Assembly (NCBI RefSeq): GCF_013410105.1
Contig: NZ_JACCCJ010000004.1
Coordinates: 124,001-188,000, forward strand
DNA: 64,000 nt
Source: Sphingopyxis sp. JAI108
GTDB taxonomy: Bacteria > Pseudomonadota > Alphaproteobacteria > Sphingomonadales > Sphingomonadaceae
Direction: 5' to 3'
Notes under the pieces: model-generated
Seen by the model: the letters and a program-made list of their open reading frames with translations, nothing else
What the model was told of the DNA's origin: nothing
Database searches by the model: none
Made by a program: the position numbers and the translations under genes
Part shown: positions 7,959 to 16,467 of the stretch, in pieces
Position numbering within the stretch: the stretch's first letter is position 1
Layout of the letters: every line of letters begins with the position of its first letter

Positions 7959-8288
7959 ATGAATAACGATTCGGCACTGTCGGCTCTGGCCGCGCTCGCC
8001 CATCCCACGCGCCTCAACGCGTTCCGCCTGCTTGTCCAGCACGAGCCGGACGGCCTTTCCACCGGCGAACTCGTCGATGCATCCGGCCTGTCGCAAAGCA
8101 CCTTCTCGACGCATTTGGCGGTGCTCGCGAAAGCTGGGCTGGTGGCATCGGAGAAGCGCGGCCGACAGATCAACCAGCGTGCCAACATCGATACGCTGCG
8201 CGATCTGATGCTCTTCCTTGCCAAGGATTGCTGTCAGGGACGCGCCGAGCTTTGCGAGCCGCTGCTCGCCGAACTGGCATGCTGTTGA
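7959..8288 (+). CDS. arsR: ArsR-family repressor 2
   Basis: A 109-residue winged-helix ArsR protein beginning with A-L-A-A-L-A-H-P-T-R-L, the typical family N-terminus. The recognition helix is S-Q-S-T-F-S-T-H-L, and the wing is S-E-K-R-G-R-Q-I. It carries Cys91-Cys92 and Cys99, the pattern of C-terminal As(III) sites in some ArsR proteins, plus Cys108-Cys109 at the very end. It heads the acr3 operon. It differs clearly from ArsR1, so the divergon has two sensors, perhaps with different preference for inorganic and methylated arsenite. Confidence 0.88.
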   Translation: MNNDSALSALAALAHPTRLNAFRLLVQHEPDGLSTGELVDASGLSQSTFSTHLAVLAKAGLVASEKRGRQINQRANIDTLRDLMLFLAKDCCQGRAELCEPLLAELACC

Positions 8289-8368
8289 GCGGGTCGGAAC
8301 GCGGAAACCCCTTTGATTACCCCAACTAATGTCAGCGCGCGCGGCGCAACCGCGATGAGGAGACGGTG

Positions 8369-8890
8369 ATGGCCGACCAGACCTATAATGTGTTGTTCCT
8401 TTGCACCGGCAACAGTGCGCGCTCGATTCTTGCCGAGGCGCTGCTGAACCGAATGGGAGACGGACGCTTTCGCGCCTATAGCGCGGGCAGCTTCCCGAAA
8501 GGCGAAGTTCACTCGCAGGCGCGCTCGCTCCTCGCCGAACTCGGCTTCGATACGGTTGGCCTTCGCTCGAAAAGCCGGGACGAGTTCTCGGCACCTGGGG
8601 CGCCCACCTTCGATTTCATCTTCACCGTCTGCGACAATGCCGCCGGCGAGACCTGCCCTATCTGGCCGGGCAAACCGATGAGCGCGCACTGGGGGATCGA
8701 GGACCCTGCCGCGGTCGAAGGACCCGGCCAGCGCGAAGCCTTCGAACGGGCGCTCCATTATCTGTCAAACCGCATCTCGCTGTTCCTGGCGCTGCCGCAC
8801 GACAGCATCGACGAAATGGCGATGGAGCGAAAGCTCAGGGAAATCGGCCGCACCGAAGGGTCGAGCGCGCTGGCGGAGTCCGCCGAATGA
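8369..8890 (+). CDS. arsC: Arsenate reductase, low-molecular-weight phosphatase type
   Basis: A 173-residue protein with the LMW-phosphatase P-loop C-T-G-N-S-A-R-S at its N-terminus, where the Cys attacks arsenate. Downstream cysteines in V-C-D-N-A-A-G-E-T-C-P carry the disulfide relay, as in thioredoxin-coupled ArsC enzymes. The ATG at 8369 follows GAGGAG; a GTG three bases earlier is also possible. Its stop overlaps the start of the second reductase. It converts As(V) to As(III) for export by Acr3. Confidence 0.88.
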   Translation: MADQTYNVLFLCTGNSARSILAEALLNRMGDGRFRAYSAGSFPKGEVHSQARSLLAELGFDTVGLRSKSRDEFSAPGAPTFDFIFTVCDNAAGETCPIWPGKPMSAHWGIEDPAAVEGPGQREAFERALHYLSNRISLFLALPHDSIDEMAMERKLREIGRTEGSSALAESAE

Positions 8891-9333
8891 CCACCGACAT
8901 CACCATCTACCACAATCCCGAATGCGGAACGTCGCGCAACACGCTCGCGCTGATCCGCAACGCCGGCATCGAGCCGCATGTCGTCGAATATCTGAAAACG
9001 CCGCCGTCGCGCGCATTGCTTGAACAGCTTATCGGGCGCGCCGGCATCGCCCCGCGTGCGCTGCTGCGCGAAAAGGGAACGCCTTTCGCGGACCTCGGCC
9101 TCGGCGACGAGAGCCTCGACGACGACGCGCTCATCGACGCGATGATGGCGCATCCGATCCTGATCAACCGGCCGCTCGTCGTCTCGCTTCTCGGCGTGAA
9201 GCTCTGCCGCCCGTCCGAGGAGGTACTCGATCTTCTTCCGGAGCCGCAGCGCGGCGCCTTCGTCAAGGAAGACGGCGAACAGGTGATCGACGACGCCGGC
9301 AATCGCGTCGGCGCCCGAGGAGAGCATCGATGA
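8887..9333 (+). CDS. arsC: Arsenate reductase, glutaredoxin type
   Basis: A 148-residue member of the ArsC/Spx thioredoxin-fold family. The catalytic Cys lies in H-N-P-E-C-G-T-S-R. The arginine-containing P-I-L-I-N-R-P motif and a later L-C-R-P match the plasmid R773-type enzymes that use glutathione and glutaredoxin. It overlaps its neighbours by 4 bases on both sides, so the operon has two mechanistically different arsenate reductases in tandem. Confidence 0.9.
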   Translation: MTTDITIYHNPECGTSRNTLALIRNAGIEPHVVEYLKTPPSRALLEQLIGRAGIAPRALLREKGTPFADLGLGDESLDDDALIDAMMAHPILINRPLVVSLLGVKLCRPSEEVLDLLPEPQRGAFVKEDGEQVIDDAGNRVGARGEHR

Positions 9334-10394
9334 CGCAATCCAAGCGCGATCACCTGTCGTTCCTCGACCGCTATCTGACTCTGTGGATCTTCCTCGCGAT
9401 GGCGCTGGGCGTGTTGCTCGGCTCGACCTTCGCCGGGCTTCCCGCCGCGATCGACAGCCTCTCGTGGGGCCCGACCAACATCCCGATCGCGATCGGCCTC
9501 GTCCTGATGATGTATCCGCCGCTGGCGCGCGTTCGCTATGATGAACTCCCGCGGGTGTTCGAGGACAAGAAGGTGCTCGCGATCTCGTTGATCCAGAACT
9601 GGGTCATCGGCCCCGTGCTGATGTTCGCGCTTGCCGTCATCTTTCTCTCGGACAAGCCCGAATATATGACGGGCCTGATCCTCATCGGTCTCGCGCGCTG
9701 CATTGCGATGGTGATCGTCTGGAACCAGCTCGCGAAGGGCGACAATCAATATGTCGCGGCGCTTGTCGCGTTCAACTCGATCTTCCAGATCCTGTTTTTC
9801 AGCGTCTATGCCTGGTTCTTCCTGGCCGTGCTGCCGCCGCTGTTCGGACTCGAAGGCAGCGTCATCGACGTGAGTTTCCGGACGGTTGCCGAGGCGGTGC
9901 TCATCTATCTCGGCATCCCGTTCCTCGCCGGCTTCCTGACCCGCAAGTGGCTCGCTGGCGCCAGGGGCAATGAGTGGTACGAGACGCGCTTCCTTCCGAA
10001 GATCGCGCCGATCACGCTTGTCGCACTGCTCTTTACGATCGTCGCGATGTTCAGCCTCAAGGGCGGCGAGATTGTCACCATTCCAGGCGATGTCGTGCGG
10101 ATCGCGATACCGCTGACCATCTATTTTGTCGTCCAGTTCGTCGTCAGCTTCTGGATGGGGAAGCTGGCCGAAGCCGATTATCCGCGCACGACCGCGGTCG
10201 CCTTCACCGCTGCCGGCAACAACTTCGAACTCGCGATAGCGGTCGCGATCGCCGCCTTCGGACTCGCCTCGCCAGTGGCCTTTGCCGCTGTCATCGGGCC
10301 GCTCGTCGAGGTGCCCGTGCTCATCTTGCTGGTCAACGTCGCCTTCTGGTTCGGGCGGCGCTGGTTCCCCGCGACGACCCCAACGAAAGCCTGA
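9330..10394 (+). CDS. acr3: Acr3-type arsenite efflux permease
   Basis: A 354-residue inner-membrane protein with about ten predicted helices, of the bile/arsenite/riboflavin transporter superfamily. It has the Acr3 hallmark G-L-A-R-C-I-A-M-V with the conserved Cys in the fourth helix, and a late A-A-G-N-N-F-E-L-A segment. It exports As(III) using the proton gradient. Its start overlaps the arsC stop and arsH follows 2 bases after its stop. Confidence 0.93.
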   Translation: MTQSKRDHLSFLDRYLTLWIFLAMALGVLLGSTFAGLPAAIDSLSWGPTNIPIAIGLVLMMYPPLARVRYDELPRVFEDKKVLAISLIQNWVIGPVLMFALAVIFLSDKPEYMTGLILIGLARCIAMVIVWNQLAKGDNQYVAALVAFNSIFQILFFSVYAWFFLAVLPPLFGLEGSVIDVSFRTVAEAVLIYLGIPFLAGFLTRKWLAGARGNEWYETRFLPKIAPITLVALLFTIVAMFSLKGGEIVTIPGDVVRIAIPLTIYFVVQFVVSFWMGKLAEADYPRTTAVAFTAAGNNFELAIAVAIAAFGLASPVAFAAVIGPLVEVPVLILLVNVAFWFGRRWFPATTPTKA

Positions 10395-10396
10395 TC

Positions 10397-11152
10397 ATGT
10401 CCTCTTCCCCATATTCCCGCCTGCGCACGCTTGCCGACCCCGACCACTTGCCGGCGCTGCGTCCCGAATATCTCCGGCCGCAGCCCGGCCTCGGGCTGGG
10501 CGCGCTCGATCCGCCGCCCCGCATCCTGCTGCTTTACGGGTCCTTGCGCGAACGCTCCTACTCCCGGCTCGTCACCGAGGAGACAGCACGCTTGCTCCAG
10601 CTTTTCGGCTGCGAAACGCGCATCTTCGATCCCTCGGACCTGCCGCTTCCCGACCAGATCGCCGACGACGACCATCCCGCGGTCGAGGAATTGCGCCAGC
10701 ATTCGATATGGTCCGAAGGCCAGGTCTGGTGTAGCCCCGAGCGCCACGGCCAGATCACCGGCATCATGAAAGCGCAGGTCGATCACCTGCCGCTCGCCTA
10801 TAAGGGCCTCCGCCCGACGCAGGGGCGCACGCTCGCGGTGATGCAGGTGTCGGCGGGCTCGCAATCGTTCAACAGCGTCAACACACTGCGTATTCTGGGT
10901 CGCTGGATGCGGATGATCACCATCCCCAACCAGTCAAGCGTGGCGAAGGCCTATGCCGAATTTGACGAAGCCGGCCGCATGCTGCCGTCGAGTTATTACG
11001 ACCGGATCGTCGATGTCGCCGAGGAGCTGGTGCGCTTCACCGTGCTGACGCGCGGTCATGCCGACCAGTTGGTCGATCGCTATTCCGAGCGCAAGGATCG
11101 CGACGAACCCGTGATGACGTCGGCGGATTTGCTGGTCGCAGGGAACGCCTGA
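10397..11152 (+). CDS. arsH: ArsH, NADPH-dependent FMN reductase (organoarsenical oxidase)
   Basis: A 251-residue flavodoxin-like protein. It has the ArsH signature [11 protein letters not shown] for FMN phosphate binding. ArsH enzymes oxidise trivalent methylarsenicals to less toxic pentavalent forms. With ArsI in the same locus, the cell would have two routes against methylarsenite in addition to inorganic As(III) efflux. It is the last gene of the operon. Confidence 0.92.
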   Translation: MSSSPYSRLRTLADPDHLPALRPEYLRPQPGLGLGALDPPPRILLLYGSLRERSYSRLVTEETARLLQLFGCETRIFDPSDLPLPDQIADDDHPAVEELRQHSIWSEGQVWCSPERHGQITGIMKAQVDHLPLAYKGLRPTQGRTLAVMQVSAGSQSFNSVNTLRILGRWMRMITIPNQSSVAKAYAEFDEAGRMLPSSYYDRIVDVAEELVRFTVLTRGHADQLVDRYSERKDRDEPVMTSADLLVAGNA

Positions 11153-11506
11153 GTTCTTTTGCGCCACCCTCGAACGACCCGCCGGTGTTGGATTTTGCCG
11201 CACCAGCGGGCGCAATTAAACGCCGGCTGGCTGTTCCTTGTCGCCAAGTCCGGCCTCATCGGCTGTCAGCCGATCCACTCCGCCCTGCTGCGCTGAACTT
11301 CGATTATTTTGCACTTGCCCCTGTTGTCGTCCTGCACAGTCCAAGCGCTGCGTCTTTGCCCCGCCGGCCTCGAAGGCCGGGCCTGCGCAAAGCGTATCGT
11401 CGCCCGAGTGGGAGACCGCAAAACAGCCGTTGGAGAAGCGCAACCAACAAGGAAATGGCAGAATTCTGCCGCTATTCAAGGGTTCTTGGATATTATGAGA
11501 AGGGGA
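11153..11506. other. Intergenic region between arsH and the island left end
   Basis: About 350 bases without a supported gene. Several short frames cross it, but none has good codon character or a ribosome site. It is chromosomal sequence just outside the tRNA-Leu island. Confidence 0.5.
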
Positions 11507-11526
11507 AAATGGTGCCCAGAAGAGGA
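11507..11526. repeat. attL/attR of tRNA-Leu island, distal copy
   Basis: Exact 20-base match to 55479-55498, the 3' end of tRNA-Leu(CAG) plus 3 flanking bases. The similarity continues imperfectly for about 10 bases to the left (11497-11506) with one indel. This is the displaced tRNA end expected at the far side of the island. Confidence 0.8.
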
Positions 11527-11817
11527 AACTAAGAATACTCCTATGATTTTGATAAGAAAAATCAAAATATTACGAAAATACATGATGGCCCGTGTAATGA
11601 CATCATAATTTCAGAGATGCAGTGATAAGATTACCTATTAACAACACGGCATCTCACTTAATCTTATATCTTCCACAGACGTTCCATACAATGCTTTTTT
11701 GAAAAACTGACCTGGTGACAATCTAGTATCTCTTCCGACAATGCCGTCGGAATCGGCGAGGCGCGAGCACGCGTGTCGACCGCGTTGATCTCCGGTCCAC
11801 TCGGAGACGAACTGATC
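11527..11817. other. AT-rich island left border
   Basis: About 290 bases, clearly AT-rich at 11530-11700 compared with the surroundings, with several A/T runs and no supported gene. A frame on the minus strand through here continues antisense into the PIN gene and is rejected. Confidence 0.5.
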
Positions 11818-12087
11818 ATGTCGAAGACGAAGTCGTGTCCGTTCCAAACCGGCGAAGAGTTGCTTGGGCTCACTTGGTTTCGCAACAGAGAGCGCGGCAG
11901 AGGCCTCGCACCAAAGCGCTGTGACAATGTTGAGCTCGAAAGCTATGCGTCGTTCCATCAACCAACGATGTGGTCGCAAGAGTTGACCAATAGCTCTCCG
12001 GAAGACCTGTACGGCACCATGATGAACGAAGCGCGTCTCTCGGCACCTTGGTCCCGGGTAGATCGTTTGACGACAGAAAGAGGATAG
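11818..12087 (+). CDS. Small hypothetical protein upstream of PIN gene
   Basis: An 89-residue frame ending 6 bases before the PIN-domain gene, with GGAG at 11803-11806 upstream of the ATG. It is hydrophilic with two Cys and three Trp, and resembles no family I know. The tight spacing suggests a two-gene unit, and a small partner of a PIN nuclease could be an antitoxin. It could still be a spurious frame. Confidence 0.4.
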   Translation: MSKTKSCPFQTGEELLGLTWFRNRERGRGLAPKRCDNVELESYASFHQPTMWSQELTNSSPEDLYGTMMNEARLSAPWSRVDRLTTERG

Positions 12088-12093
12088 TCCGAC

Positions 12094-13218
12094 ATGCCGA
12101 CCTGGACCGAAGAGCGATTGAACAGCGCGATCGATGAAAAGGAAATCGGATTCATCACGCTCGATACGAACATCTTCGATCAATATGGCTGCAATCTCGA
12201 TTATTCGGTCTTCAGCGGGCTGGACCAATTCAGGGATACGCATGTGTCGGTCGTGTTTTCCGACATTATCGCGGGCGAGGTGCAGGCGCATATCGCAAAG
12301 GACGCGAGCGAGAAGGCAGCCGCGCTCCAGATCGCGCTCAATCAATATCGCAAGGCTTGGCGTCGCCCGGAGGACGGCCCAGCTCTCGCGCCGCTTGTCG
12401 ATCTCGAGCAAAGCTCCACAGACTTTGCGAAGGGACAATGGGACGCGTTCATCGATGCCATCGGCGCCGAGATCCTCGAGGCCGAAGGCCGCGTGTCGTT
12501 CAACGAGTTGCTTGAGTGCTATTTTGCACCGCACGCCCCCTTTGCTGGGAAGGGCGACAAGAAGTCGGAGTTCCCCGACGCAATCGCACTGCTCGCGCTT
12601 GAAGATCGTGCCCGAAGGGCGAAGCGGACGCTACTCGCGGTCAGCGCCGACGGCGATTGGCAGCGCTTCGCCGAGACGTCCGACCATATCGTTGTCGTCG
12701 GCAACCTCCCAAAGGCGCTCAAGCAGTTCAATCCAGGTGGTAGATTGCACGTGCAGCGACTTGTCGCGCAATTGCTGCGCGGCAAGGCACCCGAGCTGAG
12801 CGCGCTGATCGACAGCGAAATCGACAGTTGGCTCGACGAGTGCGATTTCACGCCCGACGGCGAGTCAGAATTTCTGTTGGACGCGATGCCGAACAGCGCG
12901 GTGCGCGAAGGCTGGGAGGTGGTCGGGGAACCGGCTACGCTGTGGTTCGACAAAGATGAGCTCGTCTTTTCGCTCGATATCGACTGCAGCATAACCTTCA
13001 GCGCCGATTTCGACCTGCAGATACTAGACAGCGTCGACAAGGATTATGTGTCAATGGGCTCAACCGCGGCAAGCGTGACCGAGACGCGACGCATTAACCT
13101 CACCATCCTCTGTGCCGCCACCGAGGAGGAGCGCTACGAACCCTATGACAGCGAAGTGGCGCGGCGCCATATCCATGTCGATTTCGGACGTATCGAGCCC
13201 GACTGGTGGGACGATTGA
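12094..13218 (+). CDS. PIN-like domain protein (DUF4935-type)
   Basis: A 374-residue protein. The first 200 residues show the PIN nuclease layout. L-D-T-N-I-F (Asp24) is the first acidic metal ligand. It is followed by a helical stretch with V-V-F-S-D-I-I, then E-F-P-D-A-I-A-L-L-A-L with the middle acidic pair, and V-S-A-D-G-D-W with the last. This resembles DUF4935 PIN proteins, predicted RNases. Residues 230-374 form an extra acidic domain of alternating strands, not recognised. AGGATAG precedes the ATG. Its place at the island edge suggests a defence or toxin role (inferred). Confidence 0.7.
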   Translation: MPTWTEERLNSAIDEKEIGFITLDTNIFDQYGCNLDYSVFSGLDQFRDTHVSVVFSDIIAGEVQAHIAKDASEKAAALQIALNQYRKAWRRPEDGPALAPLVDLEQSSTDFAKGQWDAFIDAIGAEILEAEGRVSFNELLECYFAPHAPFAGKGDKKSEFPDAIALLALEDRARRAKRTLLAVSADGDWQRFAETSDHIVVVGNLPKALKQFNPGGRLHVQRLVAQLLRGKAPELSALIDSEIDSWLDECDFTPDGESEFLLDAMPNSAVREGWEVVGEPATLWFDKDELVFSLDIDCSITFSADFDLQILDSVDKDYVSMGSTAASVTETRRINLTILCAATEEERYEPYDSEVARRHIHVDFGRIEPDWWDD

Positions 13219-13446
13219 TCACCCGACTCACCCCGTCTTGGCATCCAGCACGGCGGCACAGCCATTCGATTTCTGTCCGACGCATGTAGTGGTCTTGCAG
13301 ATTTTGCATTGAAGGGGTTATGATGGAAGCTTCGTATTTGGCCCCACTTTTGAGGTGATTGAGGCAAAAGCGGCCCTTTCCTACCTCTCAAAGCTTCCTC
13401 GCTAAGGGGAAGTCAGCTAGATTCAGACCCACCGCCGTACAAGTCG

Positions 13447-14670
13447 TCACGGACAAAAGCCGTCATAGGGCGGCGTCGGATAGAGCATTCGATTTCCGCG
13501 ATCGATGTGACATGGCGCTGTCGGAAGGACACGCCAGCGCGCCGCACGGTGGGCCGTCATTTGAGCCATGTTCGGATGGCGATAATGGTTAGGCAATCCG
13601 TAGGATACGACTGCGTGACGCGCGCCCGCCGCCTGCGGTGGCGCAGATCCCTTTCCACCATGATGCGGCAACAGAAGGTGCGTCGTACCTGCTAACATCG
13701 CAGGATCGATAAAATCGTAGTCTGCGTCGCCGGTCAGAAGCACCGCATCGCCTTGGTGATCGTAACGGAGTTGGTAGCCGCTGTTGTTGCGATCTAAGGG
13801 GTCCGATGCGGTACCGCGTCGAAAGCAGAATCCACCGATCGCCAATGACCCGTCGACAAAGGTCAGCCTCGCGCCCAATTTTTTTTGAAAGAACGCCGTA
13901 TTGGGCGAAACAGGCTGGTCAGGAGCAAACCAGTCATGTGCATGATAGGGACTGTGCCGGCGTCCCATGTCGAAATGATCAAAGTCCCAATGGGACAGAA
14001 AGATGAACCCGTCGCCGAGCGCAGGAGGCGTCATGCCGAGCGCGACGGAGCCTTTGTTGAACCAAAGGGGGGCGCCGACATCAAAAAGTGCAATTGGACG
14101 CTGCCCGCGCCGGATTAATACGGCCCCCGCTTGTCCAACGTCGAGTACGACGATGTTAATCTGCTCGCGCGGGTCTCCATCGATACGGCCAGAGATATCC
14201 GTAAGTTGAATCCGCTGATGCCGGCCTCGCTCCGAATTACTCGCTTCATGCAGAGATTTGACCAGAAAATCGTCCCTGTCGGGTCGGTAAGTCGATCCTG
14301 CGCGGCCGACCCGCCGGATAGTGCGTAACGATCGCTTGGGTCCGCGCCGATAATCTTCGGCCGCAATCATCTCCCAAGCAAGCGGTGCTTCACCTTCATC
14401 ATCTAACTGGAACTCGACCCAGTCACCTTTCATTACATTGCCAGCGTTCAGGCGATCACTCCAAACATGGTCAGTGGTCATCGCGCGAACGAGAGCAAGC
14501 GCGGAAGGATCATCAATAGCTCGCGCGCTCGTTTCAAAGCGGTCCGCATCAACGCAATCGATCAGCAGCGATGAGCGGAGTCCGCCGCTTCCTTCTGCTT
14601 CGATCTTGTCCTCGATGATCCCGTAATAGCGCCGCGGATCGCGGCCCTTTTTTCCATCCATCTTTGTCAT
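13447..14670 (-). CDS. ComEC/Rec2-like metallo-beta-lactamase-fold hydrolase
   Basis: A 407-residue soluble protein. Residues 175-400 have the MBL-fold order seen in the ComEC C-terminal domain: V-L-D-V-G-Q-A-G, then L-S-H-W-D-F-D-H-F-D (metal site), L-L-T-G-D-A-D-Y, L-L-P-H-H-G-G, and S-Y-G-x-x-N-H-Y-R-H-P. There are no membrane segments, so it is not a competence channel. Stand-alone proteins of this type are common in defence islands. The N-terminal 170 residues are charged and unassigned. The ribosome site is weak. Confidence 0.75.
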   Translation of the reverse strand: MTKMDGKKGRDPRRYYGIIEDKIEAEGSGGLRSSLLIDCVDADRFETSARAIDDPSALALVRAMTTDHVWSDRLNAGNVMKGDWVEFQLDDEGEAPLAWEMIAAEDYRRGPKRSLRTIRRVGRAGSTYRPDRDDFLVKSLHEASNSERGRHQRIQLTDISGRIDGDPREQINIVVLDVGQAGAVLIRRGQRPIALFDVGAPLWFNKGSVALGMTPPALGDGFIFLSHWDFDHFDMGRRHSPYHAHDWFAPDQPVSPNTAFFQKKLGARLTFVDGSLAIGGFCFRRGTASDPLDRNNSGYQLRYDHQGDAVLLTGDADYDFIDPAMLAGTTHLLLPHHGGKGSAPPQAAGARHAVVSYGLPNHYRHPNMAQMTAHRAARWRVLPTAPCHIDRGNRMLYPTPPYDGFCP

Positions 14671-15022
14671 TAGCCATATTCATCATTGCAGACGCATCTC
14701 GATCTGAAGGCGATCTAGCGAATAGTCAGATGGAAGGCCATCGGTGCCATTTGGACCCAGGCAGCAATTGCGGCGTCAGGGCCGGCTTACCCGCCTCACC
14801 CGTCAGTCCAAGCTCAAAAGTAAGGAATCGCCCTTCGACTCTTCCGCGGCCGTCCTTGAAAACCGGTCGCGGCCATCTACATTCAGCTTGCTTCGCATGA
14901 CGGCCCTTTGGCTGTCAGCCCCTGAAAAGGGGTCCCGCGCTCCACTGTGAGTTAGCCGGCGCGGCCCCTCGATGGGGCGCGCTGCCGCTCCTTCGAGGGT
15001 TTTCCAACCCGAAGGAGCTGTC
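14671..15022. other. Intergenic region
   Basis: About 350 bases. Frames are present on both strands but overlap each other, with no ribosome sites or family pattern. It probably contains promoters for the MBL gene (leftward) and the small gene at 15023 (rightward). Nothing further can be supported. Confidence 0.4.
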
Positions 15023-15232
15023 ATGAAAAAGAAGAAACCGTATTCGGCAGAGGAACGGGCACTTGCTCGCGAGATGTTTGAAGCCGCAAAGGCCGCGGGA
15101 ACGCTGAAAGCACCGCCGGGTCTGTTCGCAATTGCATTGAGCAATGGACGCACAGATTCCGGAAGCTGCACCGTGACTGAAAATGACTATCTGCGGGACG
15201 CGCGTCGTCACCTCGCAGGGCCCGATACTTAA
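15023..15232 (+). CDS. Small basic hypothetical protein
   Basis: A 69-residue protein with a strong GAAGGAG at 15011-15017 and a lysine-rich start. The segment A-E-E-R-A-L-A-R-E-M-F-E-A-A-K is a clear amphipathic helix. The tail is polar. Similar small basic proteins occur in sphingomonad islands, but I cannot name a family. A long hairpin follows, shared with the convergent methyltransferase gene. Confidence 0.55.
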   Translation: MKKKKPYSAEERALAREMFEAAKAAGTLKAPPGLFAIALSNGRTDSGSCTVTENDYLRDARRHLAGPDT

Positions 15233-15258
15233 GAAAGAGCCGATGTTGCCTAACTGAA

Positions 15259-15319
15259 GGTGCGGACAGTGGCCGGGGTTGTACGTCAACCAGCGTCCGG
15301 CCCCGGCCACTGCCGCACC
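15259..15319. terminator. Long inverted repeat between convergent genes
   Basis: 15259-15278 pairs with 15301-15319 with a single bulged base, giving a stem of about 19 bp around a 22-base loop. There is no T run. It lies between the stop at 15232 (+) and the stop at 15364 (-), so a bidirectional terminator or transcript-end protector is likely. Confidence 0.6.
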
Positions 15320-15363
15320 TCACATCCCGACAGTAAAACAAGCCCGCCAGACCGGCGCGAGAC

Positions 15364-15972
15364 CTAGCAAGCGTGGACGAAGATGAAATTGCTCCACCGG
15401 TAGGACGTACGCCCCAGCGCGTCGTCGATCTCGATCCGATCGTGGCAGACTAGGTCTGCGGCTCCTGCAGCCGCCATGATAGCGGCGTCCGAATGGGCAG
15501 TGAATAGGTTTGACGGCTCGCTTGGCATTGGACGGCGAACATTGACCGCCAGACGCCCGCCCGGTGCCAGCAGCCGTGCCATCGTGCCGAAGCTAGGTCC
15601 AAGATCGCTCGGGGCGACAAGCATCAGGACAGCTGAGCAGAGGATCACATCATACTTGTCCGCCGCCTTGGCAAAACTGGTCAGGAACGGAAGTCGGTCG
15701 TCGACCCAGCGAATAGCCGGATCGCGCTTTTGCCCGATGTCTCGCAGACCCGACGATGGCTCCACAGCCGTGACATGCAGCCCGTGCGCCGCCAGTGCGC
15801 GCGCGTCACGGCCGCTACCAGCGCCGATATCGAGCGCTTGCCCCCCTGCCGGAAGATAGCGCGAGAGTAGCGGATGAACGGCGTCGAATGTCACAGAATC
15901 GTAGCGCGCAGCGAAGCCTGCGGCATCGCGATCATAATAATCCATCGCGTCGAGAGGATCGGACAAGACCAT
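15364..15972 (-). CDS. Class I SAM-dependent methyltransferase
   Basis: A 202-residue Rossmann methyltransferase. Motif I is A-L-D-I-G-A-G-S-G-R-D (about residues 46-56), then V-T-A-V-E-P-S as motif II, and V-I-L-C-S-A-V-L as motif IV. The order and size match small UbiE/Tam-like enzymes; no substrate motif is seen. It lies 3 bases downstream of the membrane-protein gene in the same direction. Being divergent from sspA, it may be part of the modification island or unrelated cargo. Confidence 0.8.
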   Translation of the reverse strand: MVLSDPLDAMDYYDRDAAGFAARYDSVTFDAVHPLLSRYLPAGGQALDIGAGSGRDARALAAHGLHVTAVEPSSGLRDIGQKRDPAIRWVDDRLPFLTSFAKAADKYDVILCSAVLMLVAPSDLGPSFGTMARLLAPGGRLAVNVRRPMPSEPSNLFTAHSDAAIMAAAGAADLVCHDRIEIDDALGRTSYRWSNFIFVHAC

Positions 15973-15975
15973 CTG

Positions 15976-16401
15976 TCAATCGCCGGTTTTCGCGTTGGGT
16001 GACTTGGTGAAATAGGCAGCGGGGTTGCAGGCTGCTACGAGCGATCCTGCGGCTGTCATGAAGAGAAGCGCAGAAAAGATCCCGACGATGATGTAGTTTC
16101 CGCCAACGAAGCGCTTCCCATCGTAACTACGAATATCTCGAAGCACACTTTGCATGATCCATCGCAGACGGATCAGCGCGCCGATCATCAGCAAATTTGC
16201 CAAGCAGGAGAATATGAGGAGCATGGACCGCGCTGAATTGCTGAGCGCGAAGCTCGCAACTGCGAACCACAAGCCACCGGTCAAACTCATGATAATAAGC
16301 GGCGACTGCCAAAGAAATCCGTTGAGCGAGCGGAAGTCTTCGCACCGCTGCTCATAAATCGCTTTTTGATCTCGGTCTTTCGCCGCTACATCCTCGGTCA
16401 T
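15976..16401 (-). CDS. Small membrane protein divergent from sspA
   Basis: A 141-residue protein. A soluble charged N-terminus (residues 1-28) is followed by about three predicted membrane helices near 33-52, 60-80 and 100-122. It is arranged head to head with sspA with only 66 bases between the starts, so the two share a regulatory region. Small membrane proteins with a cytosolic N-terminus are often effectors in antiphage clusters, but no family such as SLATT can be assigned with certainty. Confidence 0.6.
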   Translation of the reverse strand: MTEDVAAKDRDQKAIYEQRCEDFRSLNGFLWQSPLIIMSLTGGLWFAVASFALSNSARSMLLIFSCLANLLMIGALIRLRWIMQSVLRDIRSYDGKRFVGGNYIIVGIFSALLFMTAAGSLVAACNPAAYFTKSPNAKTGD

Positions 16402-16467
16402 GGATCATTCACTCCTCTTATATTTCTATAGCATGGCTCATCCGGCCATGCGCAGGGGGGCATCGCA

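Noticed and set aside
11638..12534. Minus-strand 298-codon frame at the island left edge
   Set aside because: It overlaps the PIN gene antisense, has no ribosome site and no family pattern.
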